Source of the DNA: Arthrobacter sulfonylureivorans
Lineage (GTDB): Bacteria > Actinomycetota > Actinomycetes > Actinomycetales > Micrococcaceae
Length of the DNA stretch: 64,000 nt
Assembly: GCA_004000035.1 (NCBI GenBank)
Contig: RJAE01000002.1
Span: forward strand, 62,001 to 126,000
Reading direction: 5' to 3'
Positions within the stretch are counted from its first letter, which is position 1. Each line of letters opens with the position of its first letter. The translations under genes and the position numbers were made by a program. Shown here piece after piece: positions 38,805 to 49,070 of this stretch. Below the pieces are notes generated by a model that saw nothing but the letters and a program-made list of their open reading frames with translations, was not told the origin of the DNA and made no database searches.

Positions 38805-40400
38805 GTGTTCCGATCCCTGTCCCTGCGCTCCCAGCTGTTCGTGCTCCAGTTGTTCATCTTGCTCGTCGTCGTGCTGGTGGCAGGTTCGGTCGCCATTTCC
38901 ATGCAGGAACAACAGATCCGCGATGCCTACGAGGGGCGCATGGTCGGCGTGGCCCGCTCGGTGGCGCAATTGCCGTCCATCGTGGAGGCCTTCGACGACG
39001 CCAACCCCAGCCAGAGAATCCAGCCGATCGCCGAGTTGATCGCGCAATCGACCGGGGTGACGTATGTAGTGGTCACCGACCACCGCGGCATCCGCTACTC
39101 GCATCCGAACCAGGCGTTGATCGGGCAGATGGTTTCCACCGATCCGTCGATCCCGCTGTCCGGCGAGACGTTCATTGGCAGGCAGACCGGCACCCTGGGC
39201 GAATCGTGGCGGGTGAAGGTACCGATCTATGACCGGTCGGGTGCCGAGGTGATTGGCACCGCCTCGGTGGGAACGTTGGAGTCGACGCTGCGCGAGGACC
39301 TGAACGACGACCTGCCGGTCCTGCTGGCGTGGCTCATCGCGGCCGCCCTGGTTGGCTCGGCCGGCGCCATCTACATCTCCCGCTTGGTCTGGCGGCGGAT
39401 CTACCAGCTTGAGCCGGAAGAGATCGCCGCGCTGCTCGAAACCCGCGACGCCATGCTGCACGGCATCGGCGAAGGCGTGGTGGCCGTCGACGACCGCGGG
39501 CGCATCGCGCTGCTCAATGACGAGGCGAAACGCCTGCTGGATGTCTCCGACGCCGCGCTGGGCCGCCCGGCCACCACGATCCTGGAACCGGGGCTGGCGG
39601 CGATGCTGGCCGCCAACGGCGGGGCCGACGAAACGGTGCTCGCCGGCGAACGCGTGCTGCTGGCCCGCGCCAACGCTGCCACCGTGGACTCACGCCGGGT
39701 GGGCAGCGTGATCATCCTGCGCGACCGCACCGAGCTGCACCAACTGCTGCAGGATCTCGACGGCGCGCGGGACGTGACCCAGGCGCTGCGCGCGCAGGCG
39801 CACGAATTCTCCAACAAAATGCACGTGGTCTCCGGACTGCTGGAACTTGGCCGCACGCAGCAGGCGGTGGATTTCATCTCCCGTTCCGGGCACGGCGGTT
39901 CGGTGGTGGCAGGCGAACTGGCTCCGGGGATCACCGATCCGGATGCAGCCAGCCTGCTGATGGCCAAGACAACCATTTGCGACGAAAAAGGCATCCAGTT
40001 GCTCATTGATCCGGCCTCCGTGCTGGCGCCGGACGGCACCACGGATCCGGTCACGGTGCTGGGCAACCTGGTGGACAACGCCATGGAGGCCGTGGGGCCG
40101 CTGGGCACCATCACCGTGTCCATCACGGAGGGCGCCGACGGTTGCACCATCACGGTCGCCGACGACGGTCCCGGCGTCCCGGCCGAGGACCGTGGGCGCA
40201 TCTTCCAACCGGGCGTCTCAAGCAAGGAAGCTGCGCTGCCGGGCAGCCGCGGATTCGGCCTCGCGCTGGTCAGCCGGGTGGCAGCCCGGCGCGGCGGCAC
40301 GGCCCGGGTTGCGCCGTCGGCCTCCGGCGGCGCCGAGTTCACGGTAAGCTTCTCGCCGACCCCGTCGAACGCCCGCCCGCAAGGAATCCCGGTCCCATGA
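38805..40400 (+). CDS. CitA/DcuS-type sensor histidine kinase
   Basis: The 531-residue protein is a membrane sensor of di- or tricarboxylates. It has a first membrane segment (LFVLQLFILLVVVLVAGSVA), an extracellular PDC/Cache-like domain (residues about 35-165, YVVVTDHRGIRYSHPN), a second membrane segment, a PAS domain (GEGVVAVDDRGRIALLNDEA), the phosphoacceptor region HEFSNKMHVVSGLLELG typical of CitA/DcuS kinases, and an ATPase domain (LGNLVDNAMEAV, DDGPGVP, GFGLALV). GTG 38805 is the likely start; an upstream ATG at 38721 is possible. It is divergent from tctC and overlaps the regulator gene (ATGA). Confidence 0.92.
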   Translation: MFRSLSLRSQLFVLQLFILLVVVLVAGSVAISMQEQQIRDAYEGRMVGVARSVAQLPSIVEAFDDANPSQRIQPIAELIAQSTGVTYVVVTDHRGIRYSHPNQALIGQMVSTDPSIPLSGETFIGRQTGTLGESWRVKVPIYDRSGAEVIGTASVGTLESTLREDLNDDLPVLLAWLIAAALVGSAGAIYISRLVWRRIYQLEPEEIAALLETRDAMLHGIGEGVVAVDDRGRIALLNDEAKRLLDVSDAALGRPATTILEPGLAAMLAANGGADETVLAGERVLLARANAATVDSRRVGSVIILRDRTELHQLLQDLDGARDVTQALRAQAHEFSNKMHVVSGLLELGRTQQAVDFISRSGHGGSVVAGELAPGITDPDAASLLMAKTTICDEKGIQLLIDPASVLAPDGTTDPVTVLGNLVDNAMEAVGPLGTITVSITEGADGCTITVADDGPGVPAEDRGRIFQPGVSSKEAALPGSRGFGLALVSRVAARRGGTARVAPSASGGAEFTVSFSPTPSNARPQGIPVP

Positions 40401-41112
40401 GCCAGATCCGCACCGTCGTCGTCGACGATGACAAGGAAGTCGCCGGCGTGCACACCGGCTTCCTGCTGGCCCACGGCGCCTTCGACTCGGCGGGCACGGC
40501 CTACACCGGGGCTGACGCGCTGGCCATGATTGCGGACCTTCGCCCCGAGCTGGTGCTGCTGGACATCCATTTGCCGGACCTGAGCGGCATCGAGGTCCTG
40601 AGGGCCGTCCGGAACCTGCCGGGCGAACCGGTCGACGTCATCGCGATCACCGCCGCACGGGAACTGGACACCGTGCGGCGGCCATGGCCGGCGGCGTGCT
40701 CCACTATCTGGTCAAGCCGTTCACGGCCCGGGTGTTGATGGACCGGCTGGACGCCTATGTGGAGCACCGGCGGCACATCAGCGGCAGCGGCCAAGCGGCC
40801 GTGCTGGACCAGGACGGCATCGACCGGCTGCTGGCACCCGCCGGGGCCCCGCTGGCCACGATCCCGGCTTCCCGGGTGTCGGTCGCGCTGCCCAAGGGCC
40901 TGTCCCAGCCCACCTTGGAGGCTGTCATCGCCGACCTGAACGCTACCGGCGCCGCGTCGTCGGCCTCCGAAGTCGCCGGACGGCTGGGGCTGGCACGCGT
41001 GAGCGCGCGGCGCTATCTGGAGTACCTGGTGTCGCGCGGCGAGGCCCGGATCACGCCGCGGTACGGCGCCGCCGGCCGGCCGGAGAAGTTCTACCTCCTG
41101 ACCGGCGGCTAG
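40397..41112 (+). pseudogene. CitB/DcuR-type response regulator disrupted by a 1-nt frameshift
   Basis: The gene starts at ATG 40397 (MSQIRTVVVDDDKEVAG), overlapping the kinase stop. It codes a receiver domain with the phosphoacceptor segment LVLLDIHLPDLSGIE, up to ARELDTVRR. Near 40680 the frame changes: the remaining receiver end (MAGGVLHYLVKPFTARVLMD) and the C-terminal HTH part (GRLGLARVSARRYLEYLVSRGE) are in the next frame. Reading CGGGCC instead of CGGCC at 40679-40683 would restore one protein of 238 residues, the usual DcuR/CitB length. As read, translation ends at 40738. It may be a true mutation or a base-call error. Confidence 0.85.
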
Positions 41113-41924
41113 GAACTCATCTGCCTGGCCCGCCGCAGGGTCAGCTCCGCGTGCTTGAGCAGCGGCCCGTCGATCATCTTGCCGCGGAACCGGAAGGCGC
41201 CGGGTTCGTTGGCTGCGGCTGCCAGCAGGGCGGCCGCGTAGTCCGCCTCGGCCTGGCCCGGCCGGTAGGCGCCCCTGACGACGTCGGACTGGCTCGGGTG
41301 GATGATGGCCTTGGCCGCAAAGCCGGACGCGGCCGCGTCCTCCGCTTCCGCCGCCAGCCCGTCCAGGTCCGGTATGTCGATGTAGACCGAGTCGATCGCC
41401 GCCTTGCGGTGGGCGCCGGCCGCCAGGAGAACCTGCGAGCGCGCCTGCCGGGCGACGTCCCGGTAGGTCCCGGACGCGAGCCGGCTGGAGCTGCCGCCCA
41501 GCGAGGCGACCAGGTCCTCGGCGCCCCACATCAGCGCCGTGACATTCGCGCAGCCGGCCAGTTCGGCGGCATGCAGCACACCGAGGGCAGTCTCGCAGAG
41601 CGCCACCACCGCATACTCCCCCAGTCCCTGCACCGCCGACGGGTCCTCCGCCTTCGCCAGCATGATGGTCCGGTAGCCGGACCGGCCGACGGCCGCCAGG
41701 TCCAGGGCGTGGTCGTCGGTGCCGACCGCGTTGACCCGGACCATCGTGCGTGCCGGATCCAGCGGGTGGCCGAGGATGGCGTCCCGGGCCGCGGCACGAT
41801 CCGCCGGGGCCACCGCATCCTCCAGGTCAAGGATCACCGCGTCGGCGCGCTCGGCAGCCTTTCGGTAGCGGTCCGGCCGGTCCGCCGGACAGAACAGGAT
41901 GGCCGGTCCCATCTCAAAATCCAT
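41109..41924 (-). CDS. CitE-like HpcH/HpaI-family lyase
   Basis: The 271-residue protein belongs to the HpcH/HpaI/CitE family of metal-dependent lyases (TIM barrel). It shows ILFCPADRPDRYRKAAERAD, VILDLEDAVAPADRAAAR, RVNAVGT, and KAIIHPSQ. Its size and its neighbourhood next to a MaoC hydratase and an acyl-CoA dehydrogenase resemble Mycobacterium tuberculosis Rv2498c, a beta-hydroxyacyl-CoA lyase of leucine breakdown. HMG-CoA cleavage is therefore the inferred role here. It starts at ATG 41924, sharing one base with the MaoC stop (TGATG), and its stop overlaps the stop of the regulator on the other strand (CTAG). Confidence 0.82.
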   Translation of the reverse strand: MDFEMGPAILFCPADRPDRYRKAAERADAVILDLEDAVAPADRAAARDAILGHPLDPARTMVRVNAVGTDDHALDLAAVGRSGYRTIMLAKAEDPSAVQGLGEYAVVALCETALGVLHAAELAGCANVTALMWGAEDLVASLGGSSSRLASGTYRDVARQARSQVLLAAGAHRKAAIDSVYIDIPDLDGLAAEAEDAAASGFAAKAIIHPSQSDVVRGAYRPGQAEADYAAALLAAAANEPGAFRFRGKMIDGPLLKHAELTLRRARQMSS

Positions 41925-42517
41925 CACCGATGCCCGCCTTCGGGCCGGCCGTCCCACAGTTCGGCGTCGCTGGTTTCCGAGCCCGCAATGGCGGCGGCGT
42001 GACCGTCCTCGGTCCACATCAGGCAGCTGCGCGTCACCGTCGCCACCACATCGCCGTGCTGGTTCCGGCCGGTGTGGTGCATGGTCACCACGCCGGTCCC
42101 GGGCCGGGACTTGGAGAGCCGCTTGTCGGTGACCACCGTCTCCGTATACAGCGTGTCCCCATGGTAGAGCGGGTGCGGAAAGGTCACGTCCGTGAGGCCC
42201 AACTGCGCCACGATGGTGGCCTGGGTCAACTGGCCGACCGACTGGCCCACCACCGTGGCGAGGGTGAACATGGAGTTCATCAGCCGCTGCCCGAACGGCT
42301 GTTCGGCTGCCCAGGCCGCGTCCAGGTGCAGGGCCTGGTTGTTCATGGTGGCGGTGGTGAAAAATACGTTGTCCGCCTCCGTGACGGTCCGTCCCGGGCG
42401 GTGGGCGTAGATGACATCCGCCTCGATCTCCTCGAAGTACAGCCCGCGCTGAATGATCACCTTCTGCGCACCGGCTGCTTCGGAGGGGGTAGCCGCTGCC
42501 CCGGCGTCGGTATTCAC
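41924..42517 (-). CDS. MaoC-family dehydratase/hydratase
   Basis: The 197-residue protein has the hot-dog-fold MaoC signatures [40 protein letters not shown] and [16 protein letters not shown]. The GTG start at 42517 overlaps the scoB stop (GTGA), so the much longer upstream frame is a shadow of scoB. By gene context it resembles M. tuberculosis Rv2499c and may hydrate 3-methylglutaconyl-CoA to HMG-CoA for the adjacent lyase. The activity is inferred. Confidence 0.82.
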   Translation of the reverse strand: MNTDAGAAATPSEAAGAQKVIIQRGLYFEEIEADVIYAHRPGRTVTEADNVFFTTATMNNQALHLDAAWAAEQPFGQRLMNSMFTLATVVGQSVGQLTQATIVAQLGLTDVTFPHPLYHGDTLYTETVVTDKRLSKSRPGTGVVTMHHTGRNQHGDVVATVTRSCLMWTEDGHAAAIAGSETSDAELWDGRPEGGHR

Positions 42518-43167
42518 CGGGTACCCGCCTGGAACTGGTCGATCCGGAGTTCGGCGCCGGTGGCGGCGACGACATCCTGGACTTCCACGCCCGGGGCCGT
42601 CTCGCGGAGCACCAGGCCCTGCTCGGTGACGTCGATGACGGCAAGGTCGGTGATGATCTTGTCCACGCAGGCTTTGCCGGTGAGCGGCAGCGTGCATTCG
42701 GTGAGGATTTTGGGGTTCCCGCTCTTATCCACGTGCTCCATCATGACGATCAGCTGTTTGGCACCGAAGACCAGGTCCATGGCTCCGCCCATGCCCTTGA
42801 CCATCTTGCCCGGGATCATCCAGTTGGCCAGGTCCCCGTTCTGCGCCACCTGCATGGCGCCGAGGACGGCCACATCCACGTGCCCGCCGCGGACCATGCC
42901 GAAGGATGCGGCCGAGTCGAAGATCGCCGCCCCGCGGTTGAGCGTCACGGTTTCTTTGCCCGCATTGATCAGGTCCGGATCGATTTTGTCTTCGGTCGGA
43001 TAGGGGCCGACGCCCAGAATGCCGTTTTCCGAATGCAGGATGACTTCCACACCGTCGGGAATGTAGTTCGGAATCAGCGTGGGCATCCCGATGCCCAGGT
43101 TGACGTACTGCCCGTTTTCCAGCTCCTGGGCCACGCGTGCGGCCAGCTCGTTGCGCGTTAGTGCCAT
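42514..43167 (-). CDS. scoB: 3-oxoacid CoA-transferase subunit B
   Basis: ScoB with ScoA transfers CoA from succinyl-CoA to acetoacetate. The 217-residue protein starts [20 protein letters not shown] and has [20 protein letters not shown] and the catalytic glutamate in [14 protein letters not shown], followed by [23 protein letters not shown] 43167 has GGAGGAG upstream. Its stop overlaps the MaoC gene and scoA lies 10 nt upstream. Confidence 0.93.
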   Translation of the reverse strand: MALTRNELAARVAQELENGQYVNLGIGMPTLIPNYIPDGVEVILHSENGILGVGPYPTEDKIDPDLINAGKETVTLNRGAAIFDSAASFGMVRGGHVDVAVLGAMQVAQNGDLANWMIPGKMVKGMGGAMDLVFGAKQLIVMMEHVDKSGNPKILTECTLPLTGKACVDKIITDLAVIDVTEQGLVLRETAPGVEVQDVVAATGAELRIDQFQAGTR

Positions 43168-43177
43168 GGTGCTCCTC

Positions 43178-43957
43178 CTACTTCCCGGTTGCGCCGGCGC
43201 CCCGGCCGGCCAGCTGGACCGTGCGTTTTTCGATTCGCTTCTCCACGTCCGGCGCCAGCACCACGCGCTGGACGAAGATGCCCGGAGTGTGGATCTGCTG
43301 CGGATCCAGTTCGCCCGGTTCCACCAGCTCCTCCACCTCGGCAATGGTGATCTTGCCGGCCATCGCGCACAGCGGATTGAAGTTCATCGCCGTGACGTGG
43401 AAGACCAGGTTCCCCAGCCGGTCGCCCTTGGCCGCGTGCACCAGCCCGAAATCCGGCCGCAGCGATTCCTCCAGCACGTAGTCGGCGCCGCCGAAGCTGC
43501 GCACCTCCTTCGGTTCCGATGCCATGGCCACCGAGCCATCGGCGTCGTACTTGCGCGGCAGGCCGCCCTCGCTGATCTGCGTGCCGACGCCGGCCGCGGT
43601 GTAGAAGGCGGGGATGCCGGCACCGCCGGCACGCAGCTTCTCCGCCAGCGTGCCTTGCGGCGTCAGCTCCACTTCCAGCTCGCCGGCCAGGAACTGCCGG
43701 GCGAATTCCTTGTTCTCGCCCACGTAGGAGCTGATGGTGCGCCGGATCCGGCCATCCGCCAGCAGCACGCCGAGGCCCCAGTCGTCCACGCCGCAGTTGT
43801 TGCTGATGGTCTCCAGGTCCGTGGTGCCCGCGTCATGCAGCGCCTGGATGAGCGCCACCGGAATGCCGCACAGGCCGAAGCCGCCCACCGCCAGCGAGGC
43901 GCCGTCGGGGATGTCCGCCACCGCCTCCGCGGCGGTTGCTACTACCTTGTTGATCAC
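43178..43957 (-). CDS. scoA: 3-oxoacid CoA-transferase subunit A
   Basis: This is the partner of ScoB. The 259-residue protein starts at GTG 43957 ([19 protein letters not shown]) with GGAGGACTCA upstream, and has the glycine-rich CoA-binding segment [31 protein letters not shown] and [17 protein letters not shown]. In this cluster the pair probably activates the acetoacetate released from HMG-CoA. A repeat-containing gap of 111 nt separates it from the acyl-CoA dehydrogenase gene. Confidence 0.93.
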   Translation of the reverse strand: MINKVVATAAEAVADIPDGASLAVGGFGLCGIPVALIQALHDAGTTDLETISNNCGVDDWGLGVLLADGRIRRTISSYVGENKEFARQFLAGELEVELTPQGTLAEKLRAGGAGIPAFYTAAGVGTQISEGGLPRKYDADGSVAMASEPKEVRSFGGADYVLEESLRPDFGLVHAAKGDRLGNLVFHVTAMNFNPLCAMAGKITIAEVEELVEPGELDPQQIHTPGIFVQRVVLAPDVEKRIEKRTVQLAGRGAGATGK

Positions 43958-43985
43958 TGAGTCCTCCTCGGTCTTGTGCAAACTG

Positions 43986-44068
43986 CCCCTGATCTCCACG
44001 CGGGCCTGGCGGCCCTTGGTCGATCACCGGGGGTTGACTGCCCCCTGATCTCCACGCGGGCCTGGCGG
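43986..44068. repeat. 27-bp direct repeat between acyl-CoA dehydrogenase and scoA
   Basis: CCCCTGATCTCCACGCGGGC and its continuation form a 27-bp unit at 43986-44012 that recurs at 44042-44068, 56 bp further on. The second copy abuts the stop codon of the acyl-CoA dehydrogenase. It may be a local duplication. No gene is seen between the copies. Confidence 0.8.
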
Positions 44069-45238
44069 TTACAGGCCCAGCTCGCGGGCGATCAGCATGA
44101 GCTGCACTTCGGTGGTCCCTTCCCCGACCTCCAGGATCTTCGAATCGCGGTAGTGGCGCGCCACCCGGAACTCGTTGATGAAACCGAAGCCGCCGAAAAT
44201 CTGGGTGGCATCGCGGGCATTGTCCATGGCGGCCTCGCCTGCCACCATCTTGGCAATCGCGGACTGCGTTTTGAAGTGCTGGCCGGCCAGCATCCGGGCG
44301 GCCGCGTCGTAGTAGGCCAAGCGGGCGGTGTGCGCACGGGCCTGCATCCGGGCGATCTTGAACTGGATGGCTTGGAAGGCGCCGATGTTGGTGCCGAACG
44401 CCTGGCGCTCCTTGGCGTAGCGCACCGCCTCATCCACGCAGCCTTGCGCCGCCCCGGTGGCCAGCGCCGCGATGGCGATCCGGCCCTCGTCGAGGATCTG
44501 GAGGAAGTTGGCATAGCCGCGGCCGCGCGCTCCCAGCAGGTTCTCCTCCGGGACGCGGACGTTGTCCAGCGTGAGCGGGTGCGTGTCGGAGGCGTTCCAG
44601 CCCACCTTGTTGTAGGCCTTCTCGGCGGTGAAACCCGGGGTGTCGGTGGGGACCAGGATGGTGGAGATTTCCTTCTTGACAGAGCCGTCTGCGCGCTCGG
44701 ACGTGCCCGTGACGGCGGTGACGGTGACCAGCTTGGAGATCTCGGTACCGGAGTTGGTGATGAACTCCTTGTGCCCGTTGACCACCCATTGCCCGTCGGT
44801 CAGCTCGGCCCGCGTCTTCGTGCCGCCGGCGTCCGAGCCGGCTTCGGGTTCGGTCAGCCCGAAGCCGGCGAGCGCTTCGCCGCTGGCCAGCATCGGCAGC
44901 CATTGCTGTTTCTGTTCCTCGGTGCCGAACCGGTAGATCGGCATCGCGCCCAGCGAGACCCCTGCCTCCAGGGTGATCGCCACCGATTGGTCCACCGCGC
45001 CGAGTTGTTCCAGCGCCAGGGCGAGCGCGAAATAGTCGCCGCCCATTCCGCCGTACTCCTCCGGGAACGGGAGTCCAAACAGGCCCATCTCGCCCATCTG
45101 TTCCACCACTTTGTACGGGAAGCTGTGCTCCTCGTCGTGCTTGGCGGAGACCGGGGCCACCACCTCGCGGGCAAAGTCGCGGACCGTCTCCACCAGGTCC
45201 TGGTGGTCCTCGCTCAGGGAAAAATCAGGCATGGTCAT
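44069..45238 (-). CDS. Acyl-CoA dehydrogenase (isovaleryl-CoA dehydrogenase candidate)
   Basis: The 389-residue FAD enzyme has the family segments [49 protein letters not shown], and [20 protein letters not shown], ending [22 protein letters not shown]. The Glu in GEGT lies at the catalytic-base position of short- and medium-chain enzymes, which differs from human isovaleryl-CoA dehydrogenase, so the substrate is not settled by sequence. Context next to a methylcrotonyl-CoA carboxylase-like pair and a CitE-like lyase supports a branched-chain substrate. The ATG overlaps the carboxylase alpha stop (ATGA). Confidence 0.85.
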   Translation of the reverse strand: MTMPDFSLSEDHQDLVETVRDFAREVVAPVSAKHDEEHSFPYKVVEQMGEMGLFGLPFPEEYGGMGGDYFALALALEQLGAVDQSVAITLEAGVSLGAMPIYRFGTEEQKQQWLPMLASGEALAGFGLTEPEAGSDAGGTKTRAELTDGQWVVNGHKEFITNSGTEISKLVTVTAVTGTSERADGSVKKEISTILVPTDTPGFTAEKAYNKVGWNASDTHPLTLDNVRVPEENLLGARGRGYANFLQILDEGRIAIAALATGAAQGCVDEAVRYAKERQAFGTNIGAFQAIQFKIARMQARAHTARLAYYDAAARMLAGQHFKTQSAIAKMVAGEAAMDNARDATQIFGGFGFINEFRVARHYRDSKILEVGEGTTEVQLMLIARELGL

Positions 45239-47295
45239 GCCCCTTTCTGCTCGGGTCCCGGGGCAGGATCTGCTGCCCGCACGACGGCGACAACCTGGTC
45301 GGCTTTGACCAGATCGCCGGGTTTAAGGTTGATGCTGACTTCGCCGGCGATCCCGGCGCTCAGCTGGTGTTCCATCTTCATCGCTTCCACCGTGAGCAGC
45401 GGCTGCCCGGCCGACACCTGCTCGCCGTTGGCCACAGCCACGGAGGTCACCGTGCCGGGCATCGGCGAGCGCACGTCGGGCGAAACCTGCCCCTCGGCCT
45501 GCTGGATCCCCGCCAGCGTGTCCGCGAGCCGGCTCTCCCGGCTGCGGGCCACCAACCGGGCCGACCAGCCTGCATCGCCCAGCCAGACGGTGCCGTCCTC
45601 GCCGAAGGCGTGACGCAGCGGCCGGCGGACCCCGTCCACTTCCACGGCCTGCCCGTCGCGGTCCGGCACGACGGCGTAGCTGCCGCCGCCTGTGCTGACA
45701 ACGGCACCGCCGGGCCGTCCCGCTGCCGAGTCTCCGGCCCAGGCCACGGAGACCTCGCGGTGCTCGCCGCCGCCCAGATCGAAGCTGACGGTACGCGGGC
45801 GCGGTCCGCTCAACCGCCATCCATCACTCCGCCAAGCGGACCCGGCCCGTCCGGCCGCCCCGGTCTGGCTCTGCGTCTCCCGTTCCCGGAGCAACCAGTC
45901 CACGGCGGCCACGGCCAGTTCCACGTCGTGGGGGCGCCGGAACTGTTGGTGCATAATCTTCCGGTCGATCAGCGTGGTGTCCAGCCGGCCGGCGTGCACA
46001 TCGTCGTCGGCCAGCAGGCTGCGAAGGTGCTCGATATTCGTGTGGATGCCCAGCACGCTGGTCTCGGCCAGCGCGCCGTCCAGCCGCGCGAGGGCCTGTT
46101 GCCGGTCCACGCCCCACGCGATCACCTTGGACAGCAACGGGTCGTAGTCGGAGGGGATCGTCAGGCCGGGCAGCAGCGAACTGTCCACCCGGATGCCCTC
46201 GCCGGCCGCTTCGGCCAGTTCCAGCACCGTACCGGCCGACGGCAGGAACTGCTGCGCGGGGTCTTCGGCATAGACGCGGGCTTCCACCGCGTGTCCTGTG
46301 AGCACGACGTCGGACTGCGCCATCGGGAGCGCCTCGCCGGCCGCGATCCGCACCTGCCATTCGACCAGGTCCAGTCCGGTCACCAGTTCGGTGACCGGGT
46401 GTTCCACCTGAAGCCGGGTGTTCATCTCCATGAAGAAGAACTCGTCGGGTGTGTCGTCGGAGACCAGAAACTCCACGGTTCCAGCCCCGGTGTAGTCCAC
46501 CGAACGGGCGGCCTCGCAGGCCGCCTCACCGATCCTCGCGCGGGTGGCTTCGTCCAACAACGACGACGGCGCCTCCTCGATGACTTTTTGGTGCCGGCGC
46601 TGCAACGAGCACTCGCGCTCGCCCAGGTGGATGGCGTTGCCGTACTGGTCACAGAGCACCTGGACTTCGATGTGCCGGGGCCGGGCGATCAGCCGCTCGA
46701 GGAACAACGTGTCGTCGCCGAAGGCGGAGGCGGCCACGCGCCGGGCGGCGGCAAGGGCGGCGGACAGTTCCTCGGGCCGCTGCACTGCCACCATCCCCTT
46801 GCCGCCGCCGCCGGCCGACGGCTTGATCAGCAGCGGATAACCGACTTTTTCAGCGGCCAGGATCAGGCGGTCGTCGTCGAGCCCGGGTTCATCGATCCCG
46901 GGGACCACCGGAACCCCGTGCGAGGCCACATGGTTCTTGGAGCGGATCTTGTCCCCCATGATCCCGATGGCCCCCACGTTGGGCCCGATGAAGACAATGC
47001 CCGCCGCCTCCAGCGCCTGGGCAAAGTTCACATTTTCGCTGAGGAAGCCATAGCCGGGGTGAACCGCCTCGGCACCGGTGGCCTTGCACGCTTCGATCAC
47101 TGCGTCGATGCGCAGATAGCTTTCAGCAGCGGGCGCCGGCCCGATCCGCACCGCGAGGTCGGCCTCGTGCACGTGGCGGGCTCCGGCGTCGGCATCCGAA
47201 TAGACGGCAGCGGAGCGGATGCCCATGCTGCGCAGCGTGCGGATCACTCGGCAGGCAATTTCGCCGCGATTGGCCACCAGGACGGTCTCGAACAC
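45235..47295 (-). CDS. Biotin-dependent acyl-CoA carboxylase alpha subunit (3-methylcrotonyl-CoA carboxylase candidate)
   Basis: The product is about 686 residues: a biotin carboxylase domain ([20 protein letters not shown]-grasp [47 protein letters not shown]), a linker domain, and a C-terminal biotin-carrier domain with [14 protein letters not shown], whose Lys is biotinylated. Layout and context match AccA1/LiuD of leucine degradation. The start is GTG 47295 with AGGA 10 nt upstream; GTG 47304 would form a GTGA overlap with the beta-subunit stop. Frames upstream of this are shadows of the beta gene. Confidence 0.9.
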   Translation of the reverse strand: MFETVLVANRGEIACRVIRTLRSMGIRSAAVYSDADAGARHVHEADLAVRIGPAPAAESYLRIDAVIEACKATGAEAVHPGYGFLSENVNFAQALEAAGIVFIGPNVGAIGIMGDKIRSKNHVASHGVPVVPGIDEPGLDDDRLILAAEKVGYPLLIKPSAGGGGKGMVAVQRPEELSAALAAARRVAASAFGDDTLFLERLIARPRHIEVQVLCDQYGNAIHLGERECSLQRRHQKVIEEAPSSLLDEATRARIGEAACEAARSVDYTGAGTVEFLVSDDTPDEFFFMEMNTRLQVEHPVTELVTGLDLVEWQVRIAAGEALPMAQSDVVLTGHAVEARVYAEDPAQQFLPSAGTVLELAEAAGEGIRVDSSLLPGLTIPSDYDPLLSKVIAWGVDRQQALARLDGALAETSVLGIHTNIEHLRSLLADDDVHAGRLDTTLIDRKIMHQQFRRPHDVELAVAAVDWLLRERETQSQTGAAGRAGSAWRSDGWRLSGPRPRTVSFDLGGGEHREVSVAWAGDSAAGRPGGAVVSTGGGSYAVVPDRDGQAVEVDGVRRPLRHAFGEDGTVWLGDAGWSARLVARSRESRLADTLAGIQQAEGQVSPDVRSPMPGTVTSVAVANGEQVSAGQPLLTVEAMKMEHQLSAGIAGEVSINLKPGDLVKADQVVAVVRAADPAPGPEQKGA

Positions 47296-47300
47296 TTTTC

Positions 47301-48905
47301 TCACATCCTGAACAAACCGAAAGCGGATTCCGGCAGCGGGCTGTTGGTGCAGACATCGAGGGCGAGGCCGAGCACCGTGCGGGTCTGCGCCGGGTCGATG
47401 ATGCCGTCGTCCCAGAGCCGGGCGGTGGAATAGTACGGGTTCCCCTGGGCCTCGTACTGTTCCCGGATGGGGGCCTTGAACTCTTCCTCGGCCTCGGCGC
47501 TCCATTGCTCGCCGCGGGCCTCCATCTGGTCGCGCTTGACGGTGGCCAGGACCGAGGAGGCCTGGTTGCCGCCCATCACCGAGATCCGCGCGGCCGGCCA
47601 CATCCAGAGGAATCGCGGCGAGTAGGCGCGTCCGCACATGGAATAGTTCCCGGCGCCGAACGACCCGCCGATCACCACGGTCAGCTTCGGCACGCGCGCC
47701 GTGGCGACGGCGGTGACCATCTTGGCGCCGTGCTTGGCGATGCCACCGGCCTCGTAGTCGCGGCCCACCATGAAGCCGGAGAGGTTCTGCAGGAATACCA
47801 GCGGGATGCCGCGCTGGTCGCATAGTTCAATGAAATGCGCGCCCTTGAGCGCGGATTCGGAGAAGAGCACGCCGTTGTTTGCCACGATCCCCACCTGATG
47901 TCCGTGAAGCCGGGCGAAACCGGTGACCAGGGTGCTGCCGTACTCCCGCTTGAACTCATGGAAGCGGCTGCCGTCCACCAGCCGGGCGATGACTTCCCGG
48001 ACGTCGTAGCTGGCATTAACGTCCACCGGCACAGCGCCGTAGATCTCCTGCGCGTCGGCTGCCGGCGCTTCGACAGGCGCCGTTTCCCACGCCGGCGCCG
48101 TGCACGGGAGCGTGGAGACAATGTCGCGCACGATCTCCAACGCATGCTGGTCGTTCTCCGCCAGGTGGTCCGTCACGCCGGAGGTCCGGGCATGCAGTTC
48201 GCCGCCGCCCAGCTCTTCGGCGGTGACCACTTCGCCGATCGCCGCTTTCACCAGCGGCGGGCCGCCCAGGAAGATGGTTCCCTGGTTGCGGACAATCACT
48301 GTCTCGTCGCTCATCGCCGGGACGTACGCGCCGCCGGCGGTGCAGGAACCAAGCACCGCGGCAATCTGCGGGATCTTTGCCGCCGACATCCGCGCCTGGT
48401 TGTAGAAAATCCGGCCGAAGTGCTCCCGGTCAGGGAAGACGTCGTCCTGCTTGGGAAGGAAGGCGCCGCCGGAGTCCACCAGGTAGATGCAGGGCAGGTT
48501 GTTCTCCAGCGCCACTTCCTGGGCACGCAGATGTTTTTTGACCGTCATGGGATAGTATGTGCCGCCCTTGACGGTCGCATCGTTGCAGACCACCAGCACG
48601 TGACGGCCGTGGACCAGGCCGATGCCGGCGATCATCCCGGCGCCGGGCGAATCGCCGTCGTACATCCCTTCCGCGGCCAGCGGGGCGATCTCCAGGAACG
48701 GGCTGCCGTCATCCAGCAGGGTGTCCACCCGCTCCCGCGGCAACAGCTTGCCGCGGCCAAGGTGGCGGGCGCGCGCGCTCTCCGGCCCGCCCAGCGCCGC
48801 CGCCGCCAAGCGGTCATGAAGTTCTGCCGCCAGCTTGCGCTGCGCAACATCGTTGGTCCGGAAGCTTTCACTGGTAGTGTCCACCCGGGAAGCCAGTGTC
48901 TCCAT
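47301..48905 (-). CDS. Acyl-CoA carboxylase beta (carboxyltransferase) subunit, methylcrotonyl-CoA type
   Basis: The 534-residue protein has both carboxyltransferase halves: [52 protein letters not shown], and the C-terminal [24 protein letters not shown] with [22 protein letters not shown]. These are features of the AccD1/LiuB group that carboxylates 3-methylcrotonyl-CoA. ATG 48905 has AGGAAGG upstream. It is the first gene of the minus-strand catabolic run and is divergent from a TetR regulator. Confidence 0.92.
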   Translation of the reverse strand: METLASRVDTTSESFRTNDVAQRKLAAELHDRLAAAALGGPESARARHLGRGKLLPRERVDTLLDDGSPFLEIAPLAAEGMYDGDSPGAGMIAGIGLVHGRHVLVVCNDATVKGGTYYPMTVKKHLRAQEVALENNLPCIYLVDSGGAFLPKQDDVFPDREHFGRIFYNQARMSAAKIPQIAAVLGSCTAGGAYVPAMSDETVIVRNQGTIFLGGPPLVKAAIGEVVTAEELGGGELHARTSGVTDHLAENDQHALEIVRDIVSTLPCTAPAWETAPVEAPAADAQEIYGAVPVDVNASYDVREVIARLVDGSRFHEFKREYGSTLVTGFARLHGHQVGIVANNGVLFSESALKGAHFIELCDQRGIPLVFLQNLSGFMVGRDYEAGGIAKHGAKMVTAVATARVPKLTVVIGGSFGAGNYSMCGRAYSPRFLWMWPAARISVMGGNQASSVLATVKRDQMEARGEQWSAEAEEEFKAPIREQYEAQGNPYYSTARLWDDGIIDPAQTRTVLGLALDVCTNSPLPESAFGLFRM

Positions 48906-48991
48906 CGACACCTTCCTGGCCGAAGCCGTTGCGCATCCCGCAGCCTGCCGCCGATCGCGGCAGAAACAACTGGCCTGCAAGACGCATTTTG

Positions 48992-49007
48992 GTTAGTCTG
49001 TACTAAC
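48992..49007. promoter_or_regulatory. Palindromic operator candidate for the TetR regulator
   Basis: GTTAGT (48992-48997) and ACTAAC (49002-49007) are perfect arms around a 4-nt spacer. The site lies between the carboxylase operon start (48905) and the TetR gene start (49071). The position and form suit an autoregulated TetR operator controlling both directions. Confidence 0.65.
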
Positions 49008-49070
49008 TGAAATCAGGCTAGTAGCCGCCCACCGTCTTGTCCAGCAGCATTTGCCCGAGGGAGCCGATCC

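Noticed and set aside
40142-40738. Separate small gene in the response regulator region
   Set aside because: It is the in-frame first half of the frameshifted regulator joined to an upstream shadow of the kinase gene.
45367-47433. Long plus-strand open frame over the biotin carboxylase gene
   Set aside because: It is antisense to a clear carboxylase with biotin-carrier motif, and no independent evidence supports it.
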